From contig JAKMDI010000012.1 of NCBI GenBank assembly GCA_022428005.1, positions 41,185-105,184 on the forward strand: a stretch of 64,000 nucleotides of DNA, written 5' to 3'. The stretch is from Flavobacteriaceae bacterium (GTDB lineage: Bacteria; Bacteroidota; Bacteroidia; Flavobacteriales; Flavobacteriaceae). Position 1 is the first letter of the stretch, and every line of letters starts with the position of its first letter. The notes beneath the pieces were generated by a model that saw only the letters and a program-made list of their open reading frames with translations, did no database searches and was not told the origin of the DNA. Positions 45,673 through 54,381 of this stretch are shown here, in pieces. A program made the position numbers and the translations under genes.

Positions 45673-46755
45673 TTGAGTTCATTTTGTTTTTTAAATACCG
45701 TTAATGAATGGGGTGGTGGCGAGAAATGGCATCTCGAGGTGGCGCATTATCTTCATGCCCAAGGTCACCGTGTATTGGTGATGGCACAATCTGGCTCAGC
45801 ATTGCAACACCGTGCAACAGCATTGGGGATTAAAGTTCATGTTATTGCGTTATCCAACCTCAGTTTCTTAAACCCTTTTACCATAAACGGAATGGTAAAG
45901 GTTTTAAAAGATCAGCAGGTAGACAGTATCGTACTCAACCTTTCAAGAGATTTAAAATGTGGTGGAATTGCCGCAAAAATAGCAGGGGTAAAAAATATTA
46001 TTTTTAGAAGGGGGAGTGACCGACCCGTCAGAAATTATTTTATAAACCGGTTTTTATATCAAAAAATAATAAGCCGTGTTTTGACCAATTCACAGGCCAC
46101 TAAAAATTCGATTTTATCCAATGGAACCTCACTGATTTCACCAGAAAAAATTGCAGTAATCCCCAATGGAATCGATACTACAACTTTTATTGAAAAGGCC
46201 TTTATCCCCTTAGTAGATAATAACGATAATACCTTTACTCTTGCGGCCCTGGGAAGACTGGTGCCACAGAAAAATTTTGAGTTTTTGATTCCCGTTGCGG
46301 TGGAGTTAAAAAAAAGAGGCATTCCTTTTCAGATGCTAATCGGAGGAAAAGGGGAACAGGAAGGTTTATTGAAATCAATGGTAGTTGAAAATGATTTGGA
46401 AAATGAAATAACGTTTACAGGGTTCATTGAAAATCCAAAAGACCTGTTGATGTGTGCCGATGTTTTTTTGTTGCCCTCTCTGTGGGAGGGTTTCGGATAT
46501 GTTGTTGTAGAAGCTTCTTTATCTGGTTTGCCAGTGGTTGCGTTTCACATCAGTAGCAACAGCCAAGTGGTTACTGAAACTTCAGGTTTTCTCACTCCGC
46601 CCCACCAAGTTCAAGCATTTTCCGATAAGATTGAGTACCTCTACTTAAACCCAACAAAAAGGATAGAAATGGGTAAGGCTGGACAAGCATTTGTAAAAAA
46701 CAATTTCGAATCAGATACGATTTTTCAAAAGATAGCCTCCTATTTATTGGGCTAA
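45673..46755 (+). CDS. Glycosyltransferase family 4
   Basis: A 360-aa GT-B transferase. The acceptor side starts NTVNEWGGGEKWHLEVAHYL (~8-27), and the donor domain has NGIDTTTFIE, ALGRLVPQKNFEFLI and the EX7E-type segment LPSLWEGFGYVVVEASLSGLP (~267-287). It begins at TTG (45673), directly after an in-frame TAG, and no ATG lies before the conserved N-terminus. Likely role: surface polysaccharide or LPS assembly. Confidence 0.9.
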   Translation: MSSFCFLNTVNEWGGGEKWHLEVAHYLHAQGHRVLVMAQSGSALQHRATALGIKVHVIALSNLSFLNPFTINGMVKVLKDQQVDSIVLNLSRDLKCGGIAAKIAGVKNIIFRRGSDRPVRNYFINRFLYQKIISRVLTNSQATKNSILSNGTSLISPEKIAVIPNGIDTTTFIEKAFIPLVDNNDNTFTLAALGRLVPQKNFEFLIPVAVELKKRGIPFQMLIGGKGEQEGLLKSMVVENDLENEITFTGFIENPKDLLMCADVFLLPSLWEGFGYVVVEASLSGLPVVAFHISSNSQVVTETSGFLTPPHQVQAFSDKIEYLYLNPTKRIEMGKAGQAFVKNNFESDTIFQKIASYLLG

Positions 46756-47140
46756 AAACTAATCCACTTTAAATATCATAGGTTTGCCCGTTCCCTGTTT
46801 TTCAGAGATGATCTAAAAGTGGAGCAAAAAAAAATATTCAGTAGGGCGGCAACAGCACAGATGGAAGTAGGAAGTATCCTACTTTAATGGGGAATCAGTG
46901 ATTGTCTTTTGGTTAGCCGATTGTAAAAGGGATATAAAAAACCCGAAGAGCGCTTGATTTTTCCTCTGTTTAATAAATTTTTAAACAGTAAGGTCTAGCC
47001 AGCATTCGAAGCTGAAATCTGTTATGCAAATGCATTGGTATTTATAGCCAAAAATATTTCTGATACCAATACTGACAGCAATGCTGGGCCTTACAGAGAA
47101 TACATTAAGTTTGATTGTAAATGGCTAGCAACAGCATTTT
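46756..47140. pseudogene. Non-coding or decayed coding stretch
   Basis: No intact gene. Short open runs on the plus strand separated by stops read like pieces of a former protein: VIVFWLADCKRDIKNPKSA ending ~46947, and a 50-residue run ~47000-47155 with AFEAEICYANALVFIAKN and YREYIKFDCKWLATAFYGSL. The inverted repeat TCCACTTT/AAAGTGGA (46763-46770 and 46816-46823) is also present. I do not recognise the original protein. Confidence 0.3.
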
Positions 47141-47269
47141 ATGGGTCACTTTAGTAATACTCAAACCTTGGATGAAGGTCTGCGAGACCTCTTTATATCA
47201 AAAAAAAAGTCCTTAGCTAGAGAGGAGAGAGTAGAAGAAATAAAGGAATTGTTGAGGCGGTTGCCCTAA
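47141..47269 (+). CDS. Hypothetical 42-aa ORF, possibly the tail of a decayed gene
   Basis: ATG at 47141 to TAA at 47267-47269. The peptide starts MGHFSNTQTLDEGLRDLF and has a charged helical end (AREERVEEIKELLRRLP), so its composition looks protein-like. It overlaps, in another frame, the last part of the degenerate open run to its left, which suggests a frameshifted remnant rather than a real small gene. Family not recognised. Confidence 0.25.
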   Translation: MGHFSNTQTLDEGLRDLFISKKKSLAREERVEEIKELLRRLP

Positions 47270-47275
47270 GGTTAT

Positions 47276-47554
47276 TTATGGATTATACTTTTTATAAATA
47301 AAGATTCCTCCAACAGCAGCTATCGAAATGACAATAATCGAAGCACTACTATGCCCCCTAATAATTGCTTGTATTAAAGCATAGATTAAACCACCAACAC
47401 TTAAAAAAGCAAAAATCAGACCCCAAGTAATAACCATGTAGGCCCTTCTTGAGGTCTCTTCTTCGTTCTTTATGGTACGTGCTTGCTCCTTTTCAGCCAT
47501 CAACATAATTCGTTCGGCAAAATCTGGTTGAATCTGATTGTAATGGTTCAGCAT
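47276..47554 (-). CDS. DUF2335-type membrane protein, start uncertain
   Basis: A 92-aa protein with FAERIMLMAEKEQARTIKNE (~12-31) followed by two membrane segments (~40-62 and ~70-86), the layout of DUF2335 predicted membrane proteins. The family's Pro-rich lead-in (GPIPTPEMLNHYNQI) is encoded partly upstream of the ATG: codons at 47555-47590 continue in frame as YQGPIPTPE, but a stop lies at 47591-47593 and there is no ATG, GTG or TTG between. Either a rare start is used, or the 5' end was lost. Function unknown. Confidence 0.6.
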   Translation of the reverse strand: MLNHYNQIQPDFAERIMLMAEKEQARTIKNEEETSRRAYMVITWGLIFAFLSVGGLIYALIQAIIRGHSSASIIVISIAAVGGIFIYKKYNP

Positions 47555-47594
47555 CTCCGGGGTGGGAATGGGTCCTTGATAAAATTGTGCTTAT

Positions 47595-47783
47595 TTAAGC
47601 TGTACGTTTTGATTTCCTTTTTGGCTTGGAATCGATCGGTTTTTTCTCGACATGGTAGGCTTGGGCTAGGTAATCAAAGGCAGTTAAAAAATATGGGGTC
47701 GGCTTTTTTTCTTTTTTTTCTAACAACTTAATCGCACCAAAGGGGTCAAAAAGAAGTGAAAAGCCATTTAAAAAGTCTTTCAT
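47595..47783 (-). CDS. Hypothetical 62-aa protein
   Basis: Small ORF starting MKDFLNGFSLLFDPFGAIKL and ending in a very basic tail (PKRKSKRTA). It immediately precedes the DUF2335 gene on the same strand, ending 41 bp before its ATG. Composition is compatible with a real small cytosolic protein. No family recognised. Confidence 0.4.
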   Translation of the reverse strand: MKDFLNGFSLLFDPFGAIKLLEKKEKKPTPYFLTAFDYLAQAYHVEKKPIDSKPKRKSKRTA

Positions 47784-47957
47784 TTGAATAGGGATTCGGT
47801 TTGTTTTTCGTTGTTTGTATAACGAATTTACACAATTAAGTGAAAATCCTTCAATAATTTAACATATAGTCTCGATATCCACTCTGTGGTCCTTATTTCC
47901 CGCAGGTGGTTCTGGGACGGTGAAACAAAAAAGAATTCCATACATAAACGCTGCTAT

Positions 47958-48443
47958 TTATCCCCTGCCAAAGTCATCTTGAACGCGGACAATATCGTCT
48001 TCATTTGAGGGGTGATCTGGATCGGTATGTTGCCAGATTTCGGCGACCAAAGCTTGATTCTCAAGGCCAATAAGCCGATGTCGTTCACCCTTTCGCAGTT
48101 TTACTTGATCCCCTTCGTTGAGTGTGATAAGCGGTTTTTGATCATCATCATCGGATCGGATAATTCCCACAGCGCCACGGTAGACACGCCAGATTTCGGC
48201 TCTTCTGTGATGGTATTGCCAAGACAGTCGCGCCTTGGGGTTGACCACAAGTATTTTTGGACTTAACTTTCCTCCAATTTTTAGACTTTCAATCGCAATG
48301 CCTTCAAAAAATTGATCGGCAAACTTTTGGGCTTGGGTTTCTTCGATTACTAAAAACCCGCCCCAGGGCCTTTCGAAGTCAAACGCTTTAACTTGATAGC
48401 CAAAAGACTCTATTTGCTGTTTTATTTCGGGAAAATTTTTCAT
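47958..48443 (-). CDS. Cupin protein similar to type II phosphomannose isomerase
   Basis: A 161-aa single-cupin protein. RPWGGFLVIEE (~25-35), SWQYHHRRAEIWRVYRG (~76-92), LRKGERHRLIG and SNEDDIVRVQDDFGR at the end match the C-terminal PMI domain of bifunctional GDP-mannose pyrophosphorylase/phosphomannose isomerases; the metal-binding His/Glu set is visible (HH, E, H). Stand-alone versions are annotated as mannose-6-phosphate or phosphoheptose isomerase. It is separated from the uronate operon by a bidirectional terminator. Confidence 0.8.
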   Translation of the reverse strand: MKNFPEIKQQIESFGYQVKAFDFERPWGGFLVIEETQAQKFADQFFEGIAIESLKIGGKLSPKILVVNPKARLSWQYHHRRAEIWRVYRGAVGIIRSDDDDQKPLITLNEGDQVKLRKGERHRLIGLENQALVAEIWQHTDPDHPSNEDDIVRVQDDFGRG

Positions 48444-48463
48444 GCTACGCTAGAATAATTATA

Positions 48464-48506
48464 AAAAAAACAGGAATGGCAAGCTTTTACCGTTCCTGTT
48501 TTTTTA
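48464..48506. terminator. Bidirectional terminator
   Basis: A-tract, stem AACAGGAATGG / CCGTTCCTGTT (one G-T pair), loop around CAAGCTTTTA, then a T-tract. The gene to the right (oxidoreductase, minus strand) ends here; the cupin gene to the left starts just beyond. Confidence 0.85.
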
Positions 48507-48521
48507 AACTGAATTGTAAAA

Positions 48522-49988
48522 TTAGATTGGGAGTTCCCAACCGTTGCGATATTCTTTACTCACAAAATTATTGGCTTCTTCCAAGTTTTTGATTTTCATG
48601 TTTTCTCCGTCCCATTGAAGTTTTTTACGGCCGTAATATTTAACAATTTTTCTTCCATTACTTCGCGTTCCTACAACTTCTCTGAGGTCACGACTTCTCA
48701 GCGCCAGATTACCCATGATCACTGTCTCGGTAAAGGGTCCAGAATAATCAAAAGAAGAGGTCAAGGCCTTGTGCTCAGCACTGTCGAATCCAGCCTTACA
48801 AGCCTCTGTCCAAGTGGAAGCGTGAACATCATTCACATTGGGCTGCTTACTGGTATCATAGACTACGGGGTCTTCTCCCTTAACATAAAGGGTAGGATTA
48901 TTGGCGTAAATCTCAGAGGTAATCACCCCTTTACTTCCAAGCATCATAATCCCACTGGAGTTTCCAGCATCAAAGCCCATGATGAATTCTTCTTGGATTT
49001 CTTCTGGGATCGTGGGGGTCAATCCACCATCCATCCAGATCAATTTAATACCGTCTTTGTTGTGCGGAGAGTTTTTGTATTCCAAAGTAACCATAGATGA
49101 AATGGGGCACCCCTCTGGTGTGTATTCTGGAGTCCACATTTTCTTAAATACATTGGTCGCTGTGCATTCCACGCTGCTCGGATAACCCAACTGAAGTGTT
49201 TTGTAGGGTGCATCCAGAGTATGGCAACCGATATCGCCCAAGGCTCCTGTTCCGTATTCCCAAAAGCCCCTCCAATCAAACGGGTGAAGCCCAGGTGAAT
49301 AGGGTTTGGATTTGGCCGTCCCCAACCACAAATCCCAATTCAAGGAATCTGGTTTTTTGGCCAGGTTGGCGCTGGGGTGATTCAGCCCTTGTGGCCATAC
49401 TGGACGGTTGGTCCACGCATAGATGGTATGAACTTTTCCGACTTTATTTTGATCAATCCACTCTTGGATTTTAGGAACTCCAATACTGGATCCTCCTTGA
49501 TTTCCCATTTGGGTAACGATTTTATTTTTCAATGCAGTTTGGGCCAAAAGCCTCGCTTCTGCAATGGTATGTGTCAATGGCTTTTGAACATATACGTGGA
49601 TACCGCGGTTCATGCAATCATACGCAATTTTTGCATGGTTGTGATCTGGCGTTGATATGGTCAGCGCATCGATGTTTTTTTCTTTGTCAAGCATTTCTCT
49701 ATAATCGATATACTTGTTGGCATCGGCGTGAGCAGTATATGCACTACTGGCTCTGGCAGGATCAACGTCGCAAAGCGCTACGACCCTGTTTTTTCCGTTT
49801 TGATAGGCATTTTTAATGTCAGAGGTGCCTTTTCCCCCCGAACCTATTGCCGCTAATCCCAATTGATCACTTGGAGCGGTGAATCCATTTCCTCCTAAAA
49901 CATGGCGAGGAACGATAAAAACTCCCGTTCCAATCATCCCAGATTTTTTAATGAAGTTTCTTCGTGATTTAGCTTTATTGTTTCGCAT
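48522..49988 (-). CDS. Gfo/Idh/MocA family oxidoreductase with Tat signal
   Basis: A 488-aa NAD(P)-dependent dehydrogenase-type protein exported through Tat (KSRRNFIKKSGMIGTG). The Rossmann domain has LGLAAIGSGGKGTSDI, and the EKP-type active-site motif reads VYVQKPLTHTIAEA, with Gln in place of the usual Glu. The C-terminal domain has WDLWLGTA and GALGDIGCHTLDAPY. This large Bacteroidetes/Planctomycetes subfamily is thought to act on sugars in the periplasm. It follows uxaA after 72 bp on the same strand and probably belongs to the uronate operon. Confidence 0.9.
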   Translation of the reverse strand: MRNNKAKSRRNFIKKSGMIGTGVFIVPRHVLGGNGFTAPSDQLGLAAIGSGGKGTSDIKNAYQNGKNRVVALCDVDPARASSAYTAHADANKYIDYREMLDKEKNIDALTISTPDHNHAKIAYDCMNRGIHVYVQKPLTHTIAEARLLAQTALKNKIVTQMGNQGGSSIGVPKIQEWIDQNKVGKVHTIYAWTNRPVWPQGLNHPSANLAKKPDSLNWDLWLGTAKSKPYSPGLHPFDWRGFWEYGTGALGDIGCHTLDAPYKTLQLGYPSSVECTATNVFKKMWTPEYTPEGCPISSMVTLEYKNSPHNKDGIKLIWMDGGLTPTIPEEIQEEFIMGFDAGNSSGIMMLGSKGVITSEIYANNPTLYVKGEDPVVYDTSKQPNVNDVHASTWTEACKAGFDSAEHKALTSSFDYSGPFTETVIMGNLALRSRDLREVVGTRSNGRKIVKYYGRKKLQWDGENMKIKNLEEANNFVSKEYRNGWELPI

Positions 49989-50060
49989 TTTTTGTTTTTT
50001 TCGTGATTCTAAATTTAAATAAGTTTTTTGATTTTACACAATTTGACCTATTTATTTGTT

Positions 50061-51662
50061 CTACAGGGAAATATCTCTTTTCCAAGGGAGAAAATCGAAT
50101 TGTCGATTTTGGGTTGCTTTAGGAATGATTTCGCCACTGGCCACTTTGATAATATACGACAGTAATTCATCTGAAATTTCCTCCAAACTTTGAGTCCCTT
50201 CGATGATAGGACCCGTATTGAAATCGATGATGTCTTTCATCTTGAGGTATACTTCCGTGTTTGAAGCGACCTTAATCACCGGCGTAATGGGGTTGCCGGT
50301 AGGAGTTCCCAATCCGGTTGTAAAAATAATAAGATTGGCTCCTGAACCTGCCATTGCAGTGGTACTTTCGACATCGTTTCCGGGGGTGCACAACAGGTTT
50401 AGCCCTTCATTTTTTATAAATTCTCCATAATCCAAAACATCGACTATGGGAGCACTTCCCCCTTTTTTTGCTGCACCTGCAGATTTCATTGCATCGGTGA
50501 TCAATCCGTCTTTTATATTGCCCGGAGAGGGATTGGTGCTAAAATCTGTTCCCGCAGCGATAACCTTACTTTCATAGGCCTCCATCAGCGAGATGAATTT
50601 TTTGGCAGATTCCACATTTGTGCAACGATTCACCAACTCTTGTTCTACTCCCCTAAGCTCGGGAAATTCGGAAAGGATAGCACTGCCGCCTTGGGCCACA
50701 AGCTTGTCCATGGCTGCCCCCAGTGTGGGGTTGGCCGAAATACCCGAAAACCCGTCCGAGCCGCCACACTCTAAACCTACACTCAGTTTGGACAGCGGTG
50801 CCTTTTGCCGCGATATTCCGTTTATTTTTTTTATTTCAACCAAAGATTCTTGGATGATGTTTTGAATTAAATTCTCTTGTTTACCGACTTTTTGCTGATC
50901 AAAAATCAGTAATGGTTTGTCAAAGTCCTCATTGATTATTTTTAACTGTTCTAAGAAAAGATCAACCTGAAGGTTTTGACACCCTAAACTCAAAACAGTA
51001 GCCCCGGCCACATTTGGGTTATTGACATATCCGGCCAAAAGTTTCCCTAGAACTGTTGAGTCGGACCTTGTCTCCCCACAACCAGAGTGGTGGGTAATGA
51101 ATCTGATTTCAACATTGGGAAAAGGGTTGGCAGGATAAGAGGGTTTTTGTTTTTCTGTTTTACCTTGGATAAGGCTCCTCAAGAAATGCTGGTGCTCCTC
51201 CATTTTCTCAGGATAAAATTCTCTTTCAAAAACAGTCTTAAGCAATTCTATATTTCTATTTTCACAAAATACCAAGGGAAAAAATAGCCATACGTTTTGG
51301 GTTCCAACGCTTCCATCCTTTCGGGGATATCCCATAAAATATTGATCCTTTTTCTCAGCTTTTAGCGGCGTCAATTTGCCTGTGTTTTCAAAGCTGATGT
51401 TTTCGTTAAAGGCATTGTCCATATTTTGGGTGGTCAAGGCGGCACCTTGTAAAATATTTTGGTTGGCAACCCCCACTTTTACCCCATACATCAATAGAGG
51501 ATCTCCTTTTTTTAAAGGTTTTATTGAGAATTTATGCTTCTGCTGGATGTCCTCACTGAGTGTGATTTTTTGGCCATCAATTTCAAAGACTTCTCCTTTG
51601 TTGAGATTTTCTAAAGCGACAATCAAATTGTCACTACTGTGGATTTTTATAATTTTACTCAT
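50061..51662 (-). CDS. uxaA: Altronate dehydratase
   Basis: Converts D-altronate to 2-keto-3-deoxygluconate in galacturonate breakdown. The 533-aa protein has the N-terminal SAF domain (~5-80; LNKGEVFEIDGQKITL) fused to the catalytic domain (~105-530) with HHSGCGETRSDS (~190-201), SLGCQNLQVDL, LECGGSDGFSGISANPTLG (~298-316) and FTTGLGTPTGNPITPVIKV. Length fits the single-chain form. The ATG lies 3 bp after the uxaB stop. Confidence 0.95.
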   Translation of the reverse strand: MSKIIKIHSSDNLIVALENLNKGEVFEIDGQKITLSEDIQQKHKFSIKPLKKGDPLLMYGVKVGVANQNILQGAALTTQNMDNAFNENISFENTGKLTPLKAEKKDQYFMGYPRKDGSVGTQNVWLFFPLVFCENRNIELLKTVFEREFYPEKMEEHQHFLRSLIQGKTEKQKPSYPANPFPNVEIRFITHHSGCGETRSDSTVLGKLLAGYVNNPNVAGATVLSLGCQNLQVDLFLEQLKIINEDFDKPLLIFDQQKVGKQENLIQNIIQESLVEIKKINGISRQKAPLSKLSVGLECGGSDGFSGISANPTLGAAMDKLVAQGGSAILSEFPELRGVEQELVNRCTNVESAKKFISLMEAYESKVIAAGTDFSTNPSPGNIKDGLITDAMKSAGAAKKGGSAPIVDVLDYGEFIKNEGLNLLCTPGNDVESTTAMAGSGANLIIFTTGLGTPTGNPITPVIKVASNTEVYLKMKDIIDFNTGPIIEGTQSLEEISDELLSYIIKVASGEIIPKATQNRQFDFLPWKRDISL

Positions 51663-51665
51663 GAC

Positions 51666-53075
51666 TTACGGGTTGAAGGCTTGATAAGCCTCTGCGATTG
51701 TTTTTTGCGAAGTAATGGCGGTCAGGGCTTGGGTAAGCGTTTCTTTTAGCTGGGGGACTTCTGTTAGGTTTTGATCCCAAAGCGCTGTGTTTGTCAAAGT
51801 CTTGTCAACCACCTCTACTACACTGCTGTCCTTCCACACCTGATCAAAAAATGCAATTATCGAGGCGTCATCTTTTAAAGCAACCTGGTGTTGGGAAACT
51901 TCTTTTCCATAGAAGTACAATAATGCCGCCATGGCAAAAGTGATGTTCTTTGGAATTTTATTTTGTTTTTTATTATAATTCAAAAGACTGGGCAATACCC
52001 GGACTTTAAATTTTGAAATTGAATTGAGAGAGATGGACGCCAACTGGTGAACGATAAAAGGGTTGGAAAACCTTTCTAAAACAGATTGGGCATAATCCTC
52101 CAATGCCTCCTTGTCAAAATCTATGCTGGGGATAATTTCCTCGTAGAGTGTTTGGGAAAGAAATTTTTTCAGAAACGGATCTTCGAGACATCCCGAGACC
52201 GTAGGGGTTCCGTGAAGAAGTCCTACGGGAACTATTGTGGTATGGCCCCCATTGAGGATTCTCACTTTACGGGTTCTGTAGATGCCCAGATCGGGTACAA
52301 TCGTTACATTAACATCCTTGAGTTGATCCACGGGAAACAGCTCCAGTAACTTTTGGTCTCCTTCTATGACCCAAAGGAAAAAGGGCTCACTGGTAACCAT
52401 CAAACGGTCATCAAACGGCAAACCTTTTTTGTAGAAATCAAGGTCTTTGGTAGGGAAGCCGGGCACAATTCTGTCCACCAAAGTGTTGTAGAAATGGTTG
52501 GTCTTTAGCCAGGTTTTAAAATCTTCTTCAAGCTGCCATTGGTCACACAGTGCTGTCATAATTTCCCTGAGCTTACTCCCGTTTTTGTCAATCAATTCAC
52601 ATGGGATGATGTGCAATACTTTATCCTTGTCTCCATTGAATTTTTCATAACGGTGATACAAGAATCGCAAAAGCTTTCCAGGAAATGACTGGGGGGGCGA
52701 AGCGTTGAAATCGTCATTTTCATCGTGTGCAATCCCCGCCTCTGTGGTGTTTGAAAAAACAAAAGTTAAGTTTTCGTTTTCGGCCAACTTTAAATATGAT
52801 TCAAATGATTCATAGGGATTGATCATTTGATCAATACAATCAATTTGAATGCGATTTCTTTGTGTTTTACCGTCCAATATTCCCTCTTGGAATAGGTGGT
52901 ATTTCCCTTTTTGTCGCTTGAGTTCACTAAGGGTTCCGTTGGGAAGGGGTTGGACAATACTGACCTTGCCATCAAAAGGGGTATCCGTATTTAATATTTG
53001 GATACAGTAATCGACAAACGCCCTAAGAAAATTTCCCTCTCCGAATTGAATACTGTCTTTTGTGATGCGCGCCAT
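51666..53075 (-). CDS. uxaB: Tagaturonate reductase
   Basis: NADH-dependent reduction of D-tagaturonate to D-altronate, the step before UxaA. The 469-aa protein belongs to the mannitol dehydrogenase family: QFGEGNFLRAFVDYCIQ (~11-27), FVFSNTTEAGIAHDEND, the catalytic K/N/H region in RKVRILNGGHTTIVPVGLL (~270-288) and NPFIVHQLASISLNS. It is first in the uxaB-uxaA-oxidoreductase operon. No isomerase (uxaC), kinase or aldolase of the pathway is in the window. Confidence 0.94.
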   Translation of the reverse strand: MARITKDSIQFGEGNFLRAFVDYCIQILNTDTPFDGKVSIVQPLPNGTLSELKRQKGKYHLFQEGILDGKTQRNRIQIDCIDQMINPYESFESYLKLAENENLTFVFSNTTEAGIAHDENDDFNASPPQSFPGKLLRFLYHRYEKFNGDKDKVLHIIPCELIDKNGSKLREIMTALCDQWQLEEDFKTWLKTNHFYNTLVDRIVPGFPTKDLDFYKKGLPFDDRLMVTSEPFFLWVIEGDQKLLELFPVDQLKDVNVTIVPDLGIYRTRKVRILNGGHTTIVPVGLLHGTPTVSGCLEDPFLKKFLSQTLYEEIIPSIDFDKEALEDYAQSVLERFSNPFIVHQLASISLNSISKFKVRVLPSLLNYNKKQNKIPKNITFAMAALLYFYGKEVSQHQVALKDDASIIAFFDQVWKDSSVVEVVDKTLTNTALWDQNLTEVPQLKETLTQALTAITSQKTIAEAYQAFNP

Positions 53076-53182
53076 GAAATATAGATTTGTTTGGTTTTAG
53101 ATGTGAAAAATTTTATTGACTAATTTTGTAAAAATACATACTTTTTGATTGGAATAATAGTGGGAAATTTAATAATTATCAG

Positions 53183-53434
53183 TTGAAAATATATCTCTAC
53201 ATTTTAATGGTTTTGTACTTGTTGGGCTGCAGCAAGGACAAACAGCTGTGCGATACCATTCAGAATAAGGAGGAGAGCAGTGGGGTCTATTATTTCTACT
53301 TTAGAACCAATTACTATAACAACCCTCAAATGAATCAAATTGGTGGGGCTGGAATCAACAGCCAGTTCGCTTCCGGTAAAGTATCTGAAGAGGTCTACAA
53401 TCAATATGATATCGGAGACCAGTATTGTTACTAA
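53183..53434 (+). CDS. Small predicted lipoprotein, unknown function
   Basis: An 83-aa ORF that starts at TTG (53183) with a lipoprotein signal (KIYLYILMVLYLLGCSKD, Cys16). The mature part is Tyr/Asn-rich (YYFYFRTNYYNNPQMNQIG) and ends DQYCY. No family recognised. Divergent from uxaB; 76 bp before the next plus-strand gene. Confidence 0.55.
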   Translation: MKIYLYILMVLYLLGCSKDKQLCDTIQNKEESSGVYYFYFRTNYYNNPQMNQIGGAGINSQFASGKVSEEVYNQYDIGDQYCY

Positions 53435-53485
53435 AGCCATTTTGATGAATTCACTTTCTCGGGCTTAAAATCAAATTAAATCCTC

Positions 53486-53493
53486 TAAATTTG
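53486..53493 (+). promoter_or_regulatory. Possible -7 box before the outer-membrane protein gene
   Basis: TAAATTTG, exact match to TAnnTTTG, 17 bases before the ATG at 53511, implying a very short leader. The -33 region has TTA rather than TTG. Confidence 0.35.
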
Positions 53494-53510
53494 CTGTTCA
53501 ATATTCATAA

Positions 53511-54281
53511 ATGAAAAACATTGCTATACGCATCGCTTTTCTTCTATTTTCAGGAAGTTACTTTAGCTTTTCCCAACCCATTATAACCGACCGCCCAGAC
53601 CAAACTGAGAGTGCGGTCACCTTGGAAAAAGGGCGATTACAGATTGAGTCGGGGATACTGATTCAAACCGAAGGAGAGGGGGCCAACCAACTGAATTCTT
53701 TGGCAGTTCCTACCAATCTTTTTCGTTACGGAATTTCCAGTAAAGTAGAACTCCGTCTTGTTTTACAGCTCGATGGGGCAGAGGCCTATGGCGATGATAC
53801 TTACCAATATGCTATAGGAAACATAGAGTTGGGCAGTAAAATAGTTTTAAATAAAAAAGAAGACCCAACAGTTCAATGGGCCCTGCTGTCTCATTTGTTT
53901 TTACCAGGAGATGATTGGGGTCAATTTTCAGAGCAAGTAGGATTCCTCAACAGGTTATCTATAGCCCACACCATAGGAGAAAAGGTGAATGTTGGGTGCA
54001 ATATTGGTTATAATCATTATGCCGGAGGAAGGGGAAATTACCTCTACACACTCGCCATAGGATATGGTTTGAACGACAAATGGAGTGTCTATGTTGAGCC
54101 ATATGGCGCTGTATTCACTTCCTCACCTCCACTATCAAATTTTGACTATGGGCTCGCTTATTTGGTTAACGACATTTTGCAACTGGATTTGTCTTTTGGA
54201 TCGGGACTCAACAACCCCATGAACTATCAATCTTTGGGGATAAGTTGGAGGCAAAAAGCCAAAGAGAAGGAAAATCAATAA
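53511..54281 (+). CDS. Outer-membrane beta-barrel protein (Phenol_MetA_deg/transporter type)
   Basis: A 256-aa protein with a signal peptide (1-21) followed by IITDRPDQTESAVTLEKGRLQIESG, split around 24-48, the hallmark start of the PF13557-type barrels that annotation pipelines call transporter. About twelve amphipathic strands follow. No substrate is known. It may be a separate unit from the SulP operon, which has its own promoter. Confidence 0.82.
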   Translation: MKNIAIRIAFLLFSGSYFSFSQPIITDRPDQTESAVTLEKGRLQIESGILIQTEGEGANQLNSLAVPTNLFRYGISSKVELRLVLQLDGAEAYGDDTYQYAIGNIELGSKIVLNKKEDPTVQWALLSHLFLPGDDWGQFSEQVGFLNRLSIAHTIGEKVNVGCNIGYNHYAGGRGNYLYTLAIGYGLNDKWSVYVEPYGAVFTSSPPLSNFDYGLAYLVNDILQLDLSFGSGLNNPMNYQSLGISWRQKAKEKENQ

Positions 54282-54325
54282 ATTAGAAGCTTCATTCCCT
54301 AAACAAATAGTAACTCAATGTATCA

Positions 54326-54354
54326 TTGAAATTATCAAATTTTATATATTTTTG
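54326..54354 (+). promoter_or_regulatory. Promoter of the small membrane protein-SulP-carbonic anhydrase operon
   Basis: TTG (54326-54328), 18-base spacer, TATTTTTG (54347-54354): both Bacteroidetes elements match exactly with allowed spacing. It ends 27 bases before the ATG at 54382 and is the best promoter found in the window. Confidence 0.6.
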
Positions 54355-54381
54355 ACAAACCAATACGCTTCTTAAAGAGAG

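Noticed and set aside
48615..49816. Several plus-strand frames of 68-161 codons
   Set aside because: All are antisense to the Gfo/Idh/MocA gene.
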